Source: CAILLO01 sp964579735
GTDB taxonomy: Bacteria; Bacillota; Clostridia; Saccharofermentanales; UBA5734
DNA: 64,000 nucleotides
Reading direction: 5' to 3'
Assembly: GCA_964579735.1 (NCBI GenBank)
Contig: CAZOHH010000002.1
Location: 1-64,000 of the forward strand
In this document: piece by piece, positions 8,204 to 17,588 of the stretch
How positions within the stretch are numbered: the first letter of the stretch is position 1
Layout: each line of letters begins with the position of its first letter
Translations under genes and position numbers: made by a program
Notes under the pieces: model-generated
Database searches by the model: none
Told to the model about the DNA's origin: nothing
Seen by the model: the letters and a program-made list of their open reading frames with translations, nothing else

Positions 8204-9547
8204 TCAGAATGGCATGCCCGGAAATCCGGCTCGCCGATTCCTTCCCTTCGACATCGATGAGAATTGTTTCATCATCTTCTCGGTCTCCTCGAACTGCCGT
8301 ACAACGCGGTTCACGTCCTGTACCTGGGTTCCGGAGCCGGTCGCGATGCGCTTTCTGCGGCTCGCGTTGAGAAGCGAGGGGTTCAATCGTTCACGAATCG
8401 TCATCGAACGCAGGATCGCGACGGTTCTCACGACCATCTTGTCGTCTACATCCGATGCGTTGAACTTCTTCTTGTCGATTCCGGGTATCATTTCCAGGAC
8501 GTTTCCTACGGAACCCATCTTGAGGACTTCTTCCATCTGGGAGAGCATGTCCACGAGCGTGAAGCGGTTTCGGCGAAGGTTCTCGATGGTTTCACGGGCC
8601 TTCTTTTCATCGACGGCCACGGTGGCGAGTTCGATGAGACCCAGGACATCCCCCATGCCGAGAATGCGGGAAGCCATGCGATCCGGGTGGAACTCCTCGA
8701 TATCGGCGATCTTTTCACCGATACAGGCGAACTTGACGGGTAAGCCGGTCATTTTCCGAATGGAAAGCGCGGCACCCCCTCGGGCGTCACCGTCGAGTTT
8801 GGTCATCACGAATCCGTCGACGCCGATTTCCTTGTCGAAGGATTGGGCGATGGCAACGGCTTCCTGCCCGGTCATCGCATCCACGACGAGTAGCGTCTCG
8901 GTCGGCAAGACGGCCTTGCGTATCTGGCGGAGTTCTTCCATCAGCGCCGGGTCGACGGTCATTCGTCCAGCGGTATCGACGATCAGCGTGTCATTGAACA
9001 GATACCTGGCCCGCTCGACGGCTCTCTTCGCGATCGCCACCGCGTCCTTTTCCTCTGGTTGGATGAAGGAAGGGAGTCCTGCCTGATTCGCAAGAACCTC
9101 CAACTGGAGGGCTGCTGCGGGGCGGTGCACGTCGCAGGAGGCCAGCATGGGCTTCTTGCCCTTCTTCTTGAGATAGAGCCCCAACTTCGCGGCGGTCGTC
9201 GTCTTGCCAGAACCCTGAAGCCCGCAAAGCAGGATCACGGTGAATCCCGAAGGGGACACGGCCAGCTTGCCCTGCGTCGTACCGAGCATGTCGACGAGGG
9301 ACTCGTGGACGATCTTGACGACCTGCTGTCCAGGCGTGAGACTCTCGAGGACATCCGAGCCGCGGCACTTCAGAGAGACCTCATCGACGAATTGCTTCAC
9401 GACCTGGAAATTGACGTCCGCTTCGAGAAGCGCAAGACGAATCTCGCGCATCATGTCCTTGATGTCCTGTTCGCCGACCCGGGCCTTGCCCTTCATGCGG
9501 GCAGCGATGCCCTGCAACTTGTCGGACAGGCTTTCGAAGAACGCCAT
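8204..9547 (-). CDS. ffh: Signal recognition particle protein Ffh (SRP54)
   Basis: Ffh binds signal sequences and the 4.5S RNA and docks with FtsY at the membrane. The order is the N-domain helical bundle (1-90), then the G domain with GLQGSGKTTTAAKLG, the DVHRPAA motif, VDTAGR and TKLDGDARGGA, then the methionine-rich M domain (about 300-447) including NVLEMIPG and the RNA-binding LNPSLLNASRRKRIATGSG. At 447 residues it is complete. Its ATG is one base after the ylxM stop, so translation is likely coupled to YlxM, a known partner of SRP in Gram-positives. Confidence 0.97.
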   Translation of the reverse strand: MAFFESLSDKLQGIAARMKGKARVGEQDIKDMMREIRLALLEADVNFQVVKQFVDEVSLKCRGSDVLESLTPGQQVVKIVHESLVDMLGTTQGKLAVSPSGFTVILLCGLQGSGKTTTAAKLGLYLKKKGKKPMLASCDVHRPAAALQLEVLANQAGLPSFIQPEEKDAVAIAKRAVERARYLFNDTLIVDTAGRMTVDPALMEELRQIRKAVLPTETLLVVDAMTGQEAVAIAQSFDKEIGVDGFVMTKLDGDARGGAALSIRKMTGLPVKFACIGEKIADIEEFHPDRMASRILGMGDVLGLIELATVAVDEKKARETIENLRRNRFTLVDMLSQMEEVLKMGSVGNVLEMIPGIDKKKFNASDVDDKMVVRTVAILRSMTIRERLNPSLLNASRRKRIATGSGTQVQDVNRVVRQFEETEKMMKQFSSMSKGRNRRAGFPGMPF

Positions 9548-9548
9548 T

Positions 9549-9893
9549 CTAGAGATCCTCCAGCATCCGCTTCAATTCCGCGGAGGCTTCCTCTTCCCGT
9601 CCATCCTGAATCAGGCAGACGACCTTCTCGATGCTTTCCCTCTGGATTCGGAAACGTCGGATCATTCCGAGTCTTGCTTCATATTCGGTCAACTGGGCCA
9701 ACCCTTTGCTCACGCCGTCATGGACGGCCTGCCGCGTCACTCCGGACAATTCGGCGATTTCGCCGTAGGATAGATCCTCGTTGAAGTGCTGGTCCATGAG
9801 CCGAAGGCTTCGTTCGCTCAGCAGACTTCCGTAGAAATCCAGCAAAAGACTTGCCTCGACGCTTTTCCCAATCGGACTCGACACTTCATCCAT
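9549..9893 (-). CDS. ylxM: YlxM/p13 family SRP-associated helix-turn-helix protein
   Basis: A 114-residue member of the YlxM (UPF0122) family, which binds and stimulates the signal recognition particle GTPases in streptococci. The HTH region reads EDLSYGEIAELSGVTRQAVHDGVSKG, a sigma region 4-like fold. The start chosen is the ATG at 9893 (MDEVSSPIGKS). It has no ribosome binding site, but a strong promoter ends six bases before it, so the message may be leaderless. A GTG three codons downstream is the alternative. It lies between ftsY and ffh, which is the conserved arrangement. Confidence 0.92.
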   Translation of the reverse strand: MDEVSSPIGKSVEASLLLDFYGSLLSERSLRLMDQHFNEDLSYGEIAELSGVTRQAVHDGVSKGLAQLTEYEARLGMIRRFRIQRESIEKVVCLIQDGREEEASAELKRMLEDL

Positions 9894-9899
9894 GGATAG

Positions 9900-9928
9900 A
9901 GAATACGGGTTGGAGGGCAGTCTGTCAA
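9900..9928 (-). promoter_or_regulatory. Strong sigma-A promoter of ylxM-ffh-rpsP, predicting a leaderless ylxM mRNA
   Basis: On the minus strand, a perfect -35 TTGACA (9923-9928) and a -10 TATTCT (9900-9905) are separated by 17 bp. Six bases lie between the -10 and the ylxM ATG, so the expected first transcribed base is the A of that ATG (9893). No Shine-Dalgarno sequence precedes the ATG. Confidence 0.75.
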
Positions 9929-9945
9929 GCGTTTGTGCTTGACAC

Positions 9946-10857
9946 CTAGGAAGGAAGCAATGAGTCCGAAAAAGCTGCGGAATCGAAGTCGACCAGGTCA
10001 TCCACCTTCTCCCCGAGTCCTGCCAGTAGAATCGGTACATGGGTTTCGAAGGCGACCGCGATGGCGACGCCCCCTTTGGCGTTCCCATCGAGTTTCGTGA
10101 TCACGACCCCGTCCACCGAAGCGGCTTCCCGGAACAGTTTGGCTTGGACGACGGCATTCTGTCCGGTCGTGGCATCGATGACGAGCAGGGTGGTGCATTT
10201 CGCATCGGGTGCCTCTCGCGCGATGACACGTCGGATCTTGTTGAGCTCGTCCATGAGATTCTGCTTGTTGTGGAGCCGACCGGCCGTATCCACGACCAGA
10301 ACGCCGGAGTGTCGCGCCTTGGCCGATGACACCGCGTCAAAGACGACCGCTGCAGGATCGGAACCTTCGGAATGACGGATCAGTGGAGTCCCAGTCGAAT
10401 TCGCCCAATGCTCCAGCTGTTCGATGGCAGCTGCGCGGAAAGTATCGGCAGCCGCCAGGATGGGTTTGCGTCCTTCTTGACTGAATCGTGCACAGAGCTT
10501 GCCTGCCGTGGTGGTCTTGCCGGTGCCATTGACTCCGACGAGAAGAAGCACATTCAAACGGTCTTCAGCCAACACAAGACGAGAATCGCTTCCTAGGATC
10601 AGGAGGAGTTCTTCCTTCAGCATTCGAAGGACGGAAGGCCGGTCGACGGCGCCCGTATCCTTCATGCGGCGTCTGAGAGCCCCCATGACGTGCGTAGCCG
10701 CGGGTACACCGGTATCGGCAGACACGAGAAGCATTTCGAGGTCGTCGAGCATCGTCTCGTCGAAGATCCCGAAGGAGGAAGCCAGGCGGTTGAATCCATC
10801 TGAAAAGGCCGTGCGTGTCTTTTCCAAACCTGTGCGGAACCGCTCGAAAAGCGCCAT
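9946..10857 (-). CDS. ftsY: Signal recognition particle receptor FtsY
   Basis: The SRP receptor GTPase delivers ribosome-nascent chain complexes to the Sec translocon. The 303-residue protein is essentially the NG core: N-domain FDETMLDDLEMLLVSADTGV, G1 LVGVNGTGKTTTAGKL, AADTFRAAAIEQL, VVDTAGRLHNKQNLM and TKLDGNAKGGVA. The long acidic A domain of enterobacterial FtsY is absent, as is usual in Bacillota. The ATG at 10857 follows GGAGATATCC and lies 31 bp after smc. ftsY, ylxM and ffh together supply the protein components of the targeting pathway. Confidence 0.97.
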   Translation of the reverse strand: MALFERFRTGLEKTRTAFSDGFNRLASSFGIFDETMLDDLEMLLVSADTGVPAATHVMGALRRRMKDTGAVDRPSVLRMLKEELLLILGSDSRLVLAEDRLNVLLLVGVNGTGKTTTAGKLCARFSQEGRKPILAAADTFRAAAIEQLEHWANSTGTPLIRHSEGSDPAAVVFDAVSSAKARHSGVLVVDTAGRLHNKQNLMDELNKIRRVIAREAPDAKCTTLLVIDATTGQNAVVQAKLFREAASVDGVVITKLDGNAKGGVAIAVAFETHVPILLAGLGEKVDDLVDFDSAAFSDSLLPS

Positions 10858-10888
10858 GGATATCTCCTTCGCCGATCATTCAAGGAAT

Positions 10889-13800
10889 CTAGTCGCCGAG
10901 GTGCATCGACAGGACCCGGGAGACGCCGCGCTCCTGCATGGTCACTCCATACAACCTGTCGGATGCCTCCATCGTGCCCTTGCGGTGGGTCACGAGGATG
11001 AACTGGGAGTCGTTGGAATATCGATGGATATACTCTGTGAAGCGGAAGACGTTGCTGTCATCGAGTGCCGCCTCGATTTCGTCGAGAACGCAGAATGGTG
11101 TCGGACGGAGCTTCAGAATGGCGAACAGAAGGGCAATGGCGGTCAAGCAGCGTTCCCCTCCCGACAACAGCATCATGTTCTGCAGTTTCTTTCCAGGAGG
11201 CTGCGCCTTGATCTCGATGCCGCATTCAAGAACGTTGTTCTCGTCTTCCAATGCGATTTCCGCCATGCCTCCGCCGAAGAGTTCGGAGAAGACGAGATTG
11301 AAGTTGGTGTTGATGGTCCGGAAATGTTCGACGAAGAGGGTTTTCATCTCTTCGGTGATTTCACCGATGACCTTTCGAAGCTTTCCACGGGACTCCTCGA
11401 TGTCGTCGCGCTGGGTCTTCATGAAAATGAGCCGTTCGTTGACCTGGTCATATTCCTCGATCGCAGCGACATTGACCGTGCCGAGATCGCGCATCTTCTG
11501 CCGCAGCTCCGTGGAAAGTCGTTGCGCCGATGCGACGCTCGGGATCTCACGACGCCAGGGTGCCGCCGTTTCACCGGTCAACTCATATTCCTCCCAGAGA
11601 CGGTTGCGGACATCGTCGAGAGAGGTCTCGAAGCGGAGACGTTTCATTTCAATGCGACCGAGATCGTTCTGAAGAAGCGAGATCCGACCGGTCGCAGCTT
11701 CGAGCCGATCCGTGTAGTCCGCCTCCGCGAGATCCTGGGTTTCCTTCTCTGCTAGGAGAGCACGAATCCTGTCGGCGACTGTCGCCATCGTTTCCTTCAA
11801 CCCAAGCAGTTCTTCCTCGAGAGCTCGTACGACTTCCGCGAGTCTCTTCGCTTCGACGAGTCCCGTGGATCTTTCTTCAAAACGCTTCTGGATGGTGGTC
11901 TCGTAGGCGTTCTTCTCTCCCTCGATGCGGGTGGACATCTCCCGCGCCGACAGCAAGCTCTCCTCGAGGGATCCGACTGAAATCCGCAGGGCGGATACCG
12001 TCTCGCGCAGTTCGTCTCGCTTTTCCTGTTCCTGGCGGTTCTCGATCTCGGTTGCTCCGAGGGTCTCCCGGATGGAGACGATTTCCTTCGACAGGTTTTC
12101 CGACTCGATATCGAGACCGTCCGCTTCCTGAAGGATCGAATCGCGAGTCCCGGCCAGTTGCTCCTCTTCGGCCTTGAGCATGGACATTCGAAGTGCATCT
12201 CGCTCGATGTCATAATCGATGCGGGCGACACGGGACTCCTCGCGTATCCTTTCATGGGAAAGATCCGTAGCTTCGTGCTCCATCGCCGCGATGCGTCTGG
12301 CCGACTCGGCGAGTGCACTCTCCTTTTCCGGCAATTTCATGGACAAAAGAGAGATTTCTTCTTCGATAGCGACGACTTCGGCCTTGAGCGATTCGATTTC
12401 CCGTGTGCGACCCAGTAGACCGGTGACCGCCTGACGCGAGAAACCACCCGTGATCGGGCCGCCCGTGCCGACGACGTCCCCTTCGAGCGTGACGATTCGG
12501 AATGCGTATCCGCAGGATCGTGCGAAAGAGACCGCCGTATCGAAATCGGTCGCAACGACGGTGCGGCCAAGGAGATTCTCTACGATCGGCCGGACGTCGG
12601 CGGGAGCTTCCACCAATTCCGAAGCGATTCCGACGTAGCCTTTCCTTCCCTTCAGTTTCTGGACATGATCCCGTTCGAGCGAGCGCGAGGAAATGGAGGA
12701 TATCGGAAGGAAGGTGGCACGACCCGTTCTCCCTTCCTTCAGGTATGCGATCAAACGGCCGGCCGTTCCCTCGGTATCGGTCACGATATGCTGAACTGCG
12801 GGACCCAGCGCGATTTCAATTGCCGTCTCGAATTCCTGGGGAACCCGAAGAAGGTCTCCAAGCGTGCCACGGATTCCTTCGCCGAATCCATGGTCCTGTT
12901 CTGTGTTGCGCAGTATCGACTTGACGGCCTCGCTATAACCTTCGTGCGTCTTCTCGAGTTCCTGCAGGGTCCGGATTCGGTAGGAGCGGTTGGCGGCGTC
13001 CAGTTTTCGCGTTTCCAGATTCATGGCGGTCTGGGTGCAATCCTTCTTCAGGTTCTCCAACGATGTGCGTTCCTGAACGAGAATGGCATTGCGCTTGTTC
13101 AGCGTGGTATTCGCGGAATCGACGAGTGCCTGGGCTTCTTCCCGTTGAAGCGACAGCCTGTCCGAATCGCTGATCAAGGAGGTGATCTCCGCAGCGATGC
13201 TTTTGCGACGCTGATCGACGAGAGAGGTCTGATTGCGCGTCTGCTGCGCTTGGGAGCGCTTCTCGAAGTGATTCTCCTGAAGAGTCTCGACCCGTTGACG
13301 GAGTTCCTCCTGATAACGATCGGAAGCATCCAGGTTTGCCAGAATCGACGCCATCTCGGATTCGTAGGTGGTCAGCCGCCCGTTGTATACCTGCAATTGA
13401 GCGAGCAGCTGCGACTCCTTGACCTTCTTTGCGGAAAGTTCCACCTTGAGTCGCTCTATGGCGGCGGCGGTGTCCTTTTCCTCATCCTCGCCCCGACGCG
13501 CTCGGTCCTCGATCTGCCGAATCCTCTCCCCATCGAGGACGATTCGGCCCTCCATCTCCGACAAGGACGCCTGTACGGAAGCCTGGTGGATTCTCTCTCC
13601 ATCGAGAAGTCCCTCGAGCTCGCGTTGCCTTTCCGAAGATTCCTTGTGCCTGGCCTTCATCTCCTCAAGCCCACCGATTTCATCGTCGAGGTCGTGCTTT
13701 ACGGTAGATGCCTCCTCATTGGTCTCGTCGATCCGCTTGAGGAATCCGTCGATGTTCTCCAGAAAGAGCCCTACTTCAGTGCCTTTCAAGTCATCCCGCA

Positions 13801-14452
13801 ACTGGAGATAGCGCTTGGCGGTTTCCGCAGCGTTGGCAAGTGGGACGATCCGTCCATCGAGTTCAAGAAGGATGTCGTTGATGCGAAGAAGATTCGCCTC
13901 GGTCGACTGGAGCTTCCTCTCCGCTTCGTCCTTGCGGGTCTTGAACTTCATGATGCCGGAAGCCTCTTCGAAGACACGGCGCCGATCCTCGGACTTGCTG
14001 CTCAGGATTTCATCCACTCGTCCCTGACCGACGATGGAATATCCATCCCGGCCAAGACCCGTGTCCATGAAGAGCATGATGATGTCCTTGAGGCGGCATG
14101 TGACCTTGTTGATCAGATACTCGCTCTCACCGGAGCGATAGAGTCGCCGAGTGACTTGAAGCTCCGTGTAATCCACGGGCAATCGCGCATCGGAGTTGTC
14201 GATGACGATCGTGACTTCGGCGAAGCCCATGGCACGGCGAGTCTGCGTGCCAGTGAAGATGACATCCTCCATCTTGGCGCCGCGAAGAGAGCGTACGCTC
14301 GTCTCCCCGAGTACCCAACGGATGGCGTCGGTGATGTTCGACTTGCCGCTCCCATTCGGACCTACGATGGAGGTGATGCCGCTGTGAAACTCGATGACGG
14401 TCTTTTCAGGGAAAGATTTGAATCCCTGGATTTCCAGTGACTTCAGATACAT
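10889..14452 (-). CDS. smc: Chromosome segregation ATPase SMC
   Basis: SMC dimers extrude DNA loops and condense and separate the origin regions. The 1187-residue chain has all parts: N-terminal Walker A GPNGSGKSNITDAIRWVLG near residue 30, a long coiled coil, a hinge around residues 510-660 with GTGGPITGGFSRQ, a second coiled coil, and the C-terminal signature LLSGGERCLTAIALLFA with Walker B FCVLDEIEAALDD. The start ATG at 14452 (MYLKSLEIQGFKSF) follows CGGGGGG; a start nine codons upstream is not conserved. It sits between rnc and ftsY as in Bacillus. A 591-codon open frame on the opposite strand is a compositional shadow. Confidence 0.98.
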   Translation of the reverse strand: MYLKSLEIQGFKSFPEKTVIEFHSGITSIVGPNGSGKSNITDAIRWVLGETSVRSLRGAKMEDVIFTGTQTRRAMGFAEVTIVIDNSDARLPVDYTELQVTRRLYRSGESEYLINKVTCRLKDIIMLFMDTGLGRDGYSIVGQGRVDEILSSKSEDRRRVFEEASGIMKFKTRKDEAERKLQSTEANLLRINDILLELDGRIVPLANAAETAKRYLQLRDDLKGTEVGLFLENIDGFLKRIDETNEEASTVKHDLDDEIGGLEEMKARHKESSERQRELEGLLDGERIHQASVQASLSEMEGRIVLDGERIRQIEDRARRGEDEEKDTAAAIERLKVELSAKKVKESQLLAQLQVYNGRLTTYESEMASILANLDASDRYQEELRQRVETLQENHFEKRSQAQQTRNQTSLVDQRRKSIAAEITSLISDSDRLSLQREEAQALVDSANTTLNKRNAILVQERTSLENLKKDCTQTAMNLETRKLDAANRSYRIRTLQELEKTHEGYSEAVKSILRNTEQDHGFGEGIRGTLGDLLRVPQEFETAIEIALGPAVQHIVTDTEGTAGRLIAYLKEGRTGRATFLPISSISSRSLERDHVQKLKGRKGYVGIASELVEAPADVRPIVENLLGRTVVATDFDTAVSFARSCGYAFRIVTLEGDVVGTGGPITGGFSRQAVTGLLGRTREIESLKAEVVAIEEEISLLSMKLPEKESALAESARRIAAMEHEATDLSHERIREESRVARIDYDIERDALRMSMLKAEEEQLAGTRDSILQEADGLDIESENLSKEIVSIRETLGATEIENRQEQEKRDELRETVSALRISVGSLEESLLSAREMSTRIEGEKNAYETTIQKRFEERSTGLVEAKRLAEVVRALEEELLGLKETMATVADRIRALLAEKETQDLAEADYTDRLEAATGRISLLQNDLGRIEMKRLRFETSLDDVRNRLWEEYELTGETAAPWRREIPSVASAQRLSTELRQKMRDLGTVNVAAIEEYDQVNERLIFMKTQRDDIEESRGKLRKVIGEITEEMKTLFVEHFRTINTNFNLVFSELFGGGMAEIALEDENNVLECGIEIKAQPPGKKLQNMMLLSGGERCLTAIALLFAILKLRPTPFCVLDEIEAALDDSNVFRFTEYIHRYSNDSQFILVTHRKGTMEASDRLYGVTMQERGVSRVLSMHLGD

Positions 14453-14524
14453 ATTGGCCCCCCGAGGCGGTATTCCCAAGTATTATAGCATACCGGGAAT
14501 CCCCGGGCGCCCCATGGACGGACC

Positions 14525-15220
14525 CTACTGGACAATGCCGAGTGTCTCGAGTGCTGAGGCAGAAGCGGACTGCTCCGCTTCCTTTTTGCTTCCTCCATTA
14601 CCGGTACCGCACAAGGAACCGTCTACGAATACTTCAACGGTAAAGGTGCGCTCGTGGACTGGACCTTCCTCGGCAGCGACTCGATAGGTGATCTTCTTCT
14701 GTGGAGTAAAGGACTGGGCGACTTCGATGAGCCGGCTCTTGGCATCGAATCCCAGTCGACCCGCCATGGCTCGCCCGATTCGGTCCCCATACAGGTGAAG
14801 AACGACTGCCTCAGCGGATTCCCAGCCTCCATCGAGGAATACGGCTCCGACAAGAGCTTCCAGTGCATTGGAAAGGTTGGACGGCTTCTCGCGTCCACCG
14901 GTCGCATCCTCTCCTCGCCCAAGAAGCAGACTGGACCCAAGATCGATTTCGTTGGCCAACCGTGCCTGCATGGCTTCGCAAACGAGAAATGCACGAATAC
15001 GCGTCATGATGCCTTCAGGAAGGCCTTCGCCATGAGCGATCAGGGCATGGGCCACCGTCAAGGAAAACACGGCGTCACCGAGAAATTCGAGTCTCTCGTT
15101 GTCTACCGGTTCCAGATCGGCGTTCTCGTAGGAGAAGGTCTTGTGGACAGAGGCAAGCTTCAGAAGCCCCCTGTCGCGGAATCGGTATCCCAGCTTGGTT
15201 TCCAGATCGGATCCGCTCAC
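14525..15220 (-). CDS. rnc: Ribonuclease III
   Basis: RNase III cleaves double-stranded RNA, including rRNA precursors and regulatory hairpins. The 231-residue protein has the catalytic signature NERLEFLGDAVFSLTVAHAL, the second acidic site in NALEALVGAVFLDGGW, and a C-terminal double-stranded RNA-binding domain (about 155-228) containing CGTGNGGSKKEAEQSAS. The start is a GTG at 15220 behind GGGAGG. It lies between acpP, from which a hairpin separates it, and smc. Confidence 0.96.
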   Translation of the reverse strand: MSGSDLETKLGYRFRDRGLLKLASVHKTFSYENADLEPVDNERLEFLGDAVFSLTVAHALIAHGEGLPEGIMTRIRAFLVCEAMQARLANEIDLGSSLLLGRGEDATGGREKPSNLSNALEALVGAVFLDGGWESAEAVVLHLYGDRIGRAMAGRLGFDAKSRLIEVAQSFTPQKKITYRVAAEEGPVHERTFTVEVFVDGSLCGTGNGGSKKEAEQSASASALETLGIVQ

Positions 15221-15255
15221 GGCACGCCGCCTCCCCTGTCGTCTAGATGAATCAA

Positions 15256-15280
15256 GAAGCCCCTCGCAAGGAGGGGCTTC
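15256..15280 (-). terminator. Terminator-like hairpin between acpP and rnc
   Basis: A perfect 10-bp stem (GAAGCCCCTC with GAGGGGCTTC) around a 5-base loop. The minus-strand 3' side continues TTGATTC, only a modest U-tract, so partial readthrough into rnc-smc is likely. Confidence 0.65.
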
Positions 15281-15303
15281 CTGAAAGTCGGCGTCCGAAT
15301 GGA

Positions 15304-15543
15304 TCAGGTGTTGGCGCGAATGAAGTCGACCGCGTCTCCGACGGTCTTGATCTTTTCGGCATCCTCATCGGGAATCGAGATGCTGAACTCCTGCTCCATG
15401 GCCATGACCAACTCGACGATGTCGAGGGAGTCGGCGTTGAGGTCATCGATGAAGCTGGACTCCATATTGACGGCGTCTGCTTCGACACCCAGCTGTTCGA
15501 CGAGGATGTTCTTGACGGAATCGAAGATTGCATCGCTTGACAT
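15304..15543 (-). CDS. acpP: Acyl carrier protein
   Basis: A 79-residue carrier that holds fatty acyl intermediates on a phosphopantetheine arm. The attachment serine is in LNADSLDIVELVMAMEQEF (the DSL motif, residues 38-40). It is acidic and helical as expected. The ATG at 15543 follows AAGGAGG. It has its own promoter and is followed by a hairpin that limits readthrough, which suits the high cellular demand for this small protein. Confidence 0.97.
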   Translation of the reverse strand: MSSDAIFDSVKNILVEQLGVEADAVNMESSFIDDLNADSLDIVELVMAMEQEFSISIPDEDAEKIKTVGDAVDFIRANT

Positions 15544-15575
15544 GTATTCTACCTCCTTATTGGTGCGTCAAGTAG

Positions 15576-15604
15576 TTTGTATCCGATACGAGGAAAATTG
15601 TCAA
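15576..15604 (-). promoter_or_regulatory. Promoter of acpP
   Basis: A perfect minus-strand -35 TTGACA (15599-15604), a 17-bp spacer and a weaker -10 TACAAA (15576-15581). I see no FapR-like palindrome around it. Confidence 0.55.
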
Positions 15605-15627
15605 GCCTATCAAAGTATTTCGTGCAA

Positions 15628-16245
15628 CTATGTCTCCCGAAGTGCGGCGGCGTGCTTCACGAGGTAGTCGACTCCAGAGTAGAGCGTGATGAGAACGGCA
15701 AGGAGCATTGCGACGCTCGAGAGCGGAACAAGGAACGCGTAGAGATCCTGGACCATCACGAGGAGAATGGCGACGATCTGCGTGACGGTCTTCACTTTTC
15801 CAAGGATGCTGGCCGAAATCACGATTCCCTTGTCGGAGGCCACCATGCGCAATGCGGAAACGACGAATTCACGGAGAAGGATCACGATCACCGCTATGGC
15901 GCCCACACGTGTGAGCTGTACTAGGGCGACAAGAATCGAGGCGACAAGGATCTTGTCGGCGACAGGGTCGAGAAACTTCCCGAGGTTGGTGACGATTCCC
16001 CGCTTGCGGGCGATCGCACCGTCGAAGGAATCCGTCAGTGCGGCAACCAGGAAGAGGAACGCGGCGACGTAGATCCCGTAGTCCATCACGAAAATAGTCC
16101 AAGTCCCAAGGGGATAGGCAAGAAAAGCAAGTCCGACTGTTCCACCCAGCCAGTTCAGGAAGGTCGGAGAAATCGGCAGCATGAAGAGGAGAATGAAAGG
16201 GACGAGAAGAATACGGGATATGGTCAGACGATTCGGTAGATTCAC
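15628..16245 (-). CDS. pgsA: CDP-diacylglycerol--glycerol-3-phosphate 3-phosphatidyltransferase
   Basis: PgsA makes phosphatidylglycerol phosphate, the committed step to phosphatidylglycerol and cardiolipin. The CDP-alcohol phosphotransferase signature is complete: DSFDGAIARKRG followed by GKFLDPVADK (the D-x2-D-G-x2-A-R-x8-G-x3-D-x3-D pattern). The 205-residue protein has about five or six membrane spans. Start is a GTG at 16245 that overlaps the rimO stop by four bases (GTGA), so the two are translationally coupled. The chain recA-recX-rimO-pgsA appears to be one transcript. Confidence 0.95.
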   Translation of the reverse strand: MNLPNRLTISRILLVPFILLFMLPISPTFLNWLGGTVGLAFLAYPLGTWTIFVMDYGIYVAAFLFLVAALTDSFDGAIARKRGIVTNLGKFLDPVADKILVASILVALVQLTRVGAIAVIVILLREFVVSALRMVASDKGIVISASILGKVKTVTQIVAILLVMVQDLYAFLVPLSSVAMLLAVLITLYSGVDYLVKHAAALRET

Positions 16246-17588
16246 GTGAGGGTTACTCCTGTAAGGTCATACTCCGATGCGTCGACGATCTTCACTGAAA
16301 CGATTTCGCCGATGACGAGGGGCCGCGAAGTTCCGGCGATGTGGATCGAGGGGTCGATTTCCGGCGCTTCGCCATGACTTCGACCTAAGTAGAATACACC
16401 ATCGGAGTCGACGGATTCAACCAGAACCTGCCGAGTGCTTCCGATGGAAGCCTGACCGATTTCAAGGGATATCCTCTGCTGCCTCTCCATGACCAGCCGA
16501 TAACGTCGGGCGGCCGTGCGTGGGTGGACCTTCGGTGTCATCCCGGCTGCCGGAGTGCCCTCTTCCGGCGAGAATATGAACGTACCGAGACGGTCGAATC
16601 GTACCTCTTCCAGGAATGAGATCAACTCTTCGAACTGAGCCTCCGTTTCGCCGGGAAATCCGACCAGAACCGTGGAACGCAGAACGATTCCCGGGATTCT
16701 CCTCCTCAGGGCGCTGAAAACCTCCAGGAGCTCTTCACGGGAGCCGCGGCGGTTCATGCGCGACAACACTTCGTTCGAAGCATGTTGAATAGGCACATCG
16801 AGGTAGTGAGCGATCTTGGGATTCGTCGCCATTTCGGATAGGAGGTCTTCATCCAATCCGTCGGGGTATGCGTAGAGGATGCGCAATTGCCTGATATCAT
16901 CGAGTCCCGATAGTGCATGAAGGAGCTCGGGCAATCTGCGTCGACCGTATAGATCGAGGCCATATCGCGTCGTATCCTGTGCGATCAGGACAATCTCGGA
17001 CGCCCCTTCTGCGGAGAGCCGTCGAGCTTCTTCGAGGATGTCCTCGAAGGGCCGGGACAGGAAGGGTCCTCTGATATCGGGTATCGCGCAGTAGGCACAG
17101 CGGTTCGAGCAACCTTCGGCGATCTTGAGATAGGCATATCCATGGGTCGATGTCCTTCGTCTCGGCCCCAGGTGACCCATCGGATCTCCTCTGCCGCAAT
17201 CCGAAAAGCGGGTCGGGTCATCCTGCAGACGTTTCACTGCATCAGCGACGCGGCTATATGCGGACGTGCCGAGGACCGCATCGACTTCGGGCATGGTCCT
17301 TAGGATTTCCTCAGGGTATCGTTGAGCGAGACAACCCGTCACGATAAGGAAACGACACCGGCCGGCTGGAACTTTCAGTTCTGCCATGGCGAGAATCGTA
17401 TCGATCGCTTCCTTCTTTGCGCTTTCAATGAACCCACAGGTGTTGACGACGATCACGTCCGCTTTTTCAGGTTCGGTCACCAACCGGTATCCGTCTGTCT
17501 CCAGGATGCCGGTCATGCACTCCGAATCGACGAGATTCTTCGGGCATCCCAAGGAAACAAGGGCGATATCGGGCCTATTCATGTCCAT
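16242..17588 (-). CDS. rimO: Ribosomal protein S12 methylthiotransferase RimO
   Basis: RimO is a radical SAM enzyme that adds a methylthio group to an aspartate of ribosomal protein S12. The N-terminal MTTase domain shows SLGCPKNLVDSE (Cys for one Fe-S cluster) and NTCGFIESAKKEAID; the radical SAM core has AEGCSNRCAYCAIPDIRG with the CxxxCxxC motif; a TRAM domain follows near the C-terminus. The ATG at 17588 (MDMNRPDIALV) overlaps the end of recX by 14 bp; an ATG two codons later is also possible. The LVSLGCPKNLVDSE form separates it from MiaB. Confidence 0.95.
   Translation of the reverse strand: MDMNRPDIALVSLGCPKNLVDSECMTGILETDGYRLVTEPEKADVIVVNTCGFIESAKKEAIDTILAMAELKVPAGRCRFLIVTGCLAQRYPEEILRTMPEVDAVLGTSAYSRVADAVKRLQDDPTRFSDCGRGDPMGHLGPRRRTSTHGYAYLKIAEGCSNRCAYCAIPDIRGPFLSRPFEDILEEARRLSAEGASEIVLIAQDTTRYGLDLYGRRRLPELLHALSGLDDIRQLRILYAYPDGLDEDLLSEMATNPKIAHYLDVPIQHASNEVLSRMNRRGSREELLEVFSALRRRIPGIVLRSTVLVGFPGETEAQFEELISFLEEVRFDRLGTFIFSPEEGTPAAGMTPKVHPRTAARRYRLVMERQQRISLEIGQASIGSTRQVLVESVDSDGVFYLGRSHGEAPEIDPSIHIAGTSRPLVIGEIVSVKIVDASEYDLTGVTLT

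Noticed and set aside
12665..14440. A 591-codon open frame on the plus strand opposite smc
   Set aside because: Antisense shadow of the SMC coiled-coil sequence; no promoter, ribosome site or homology.
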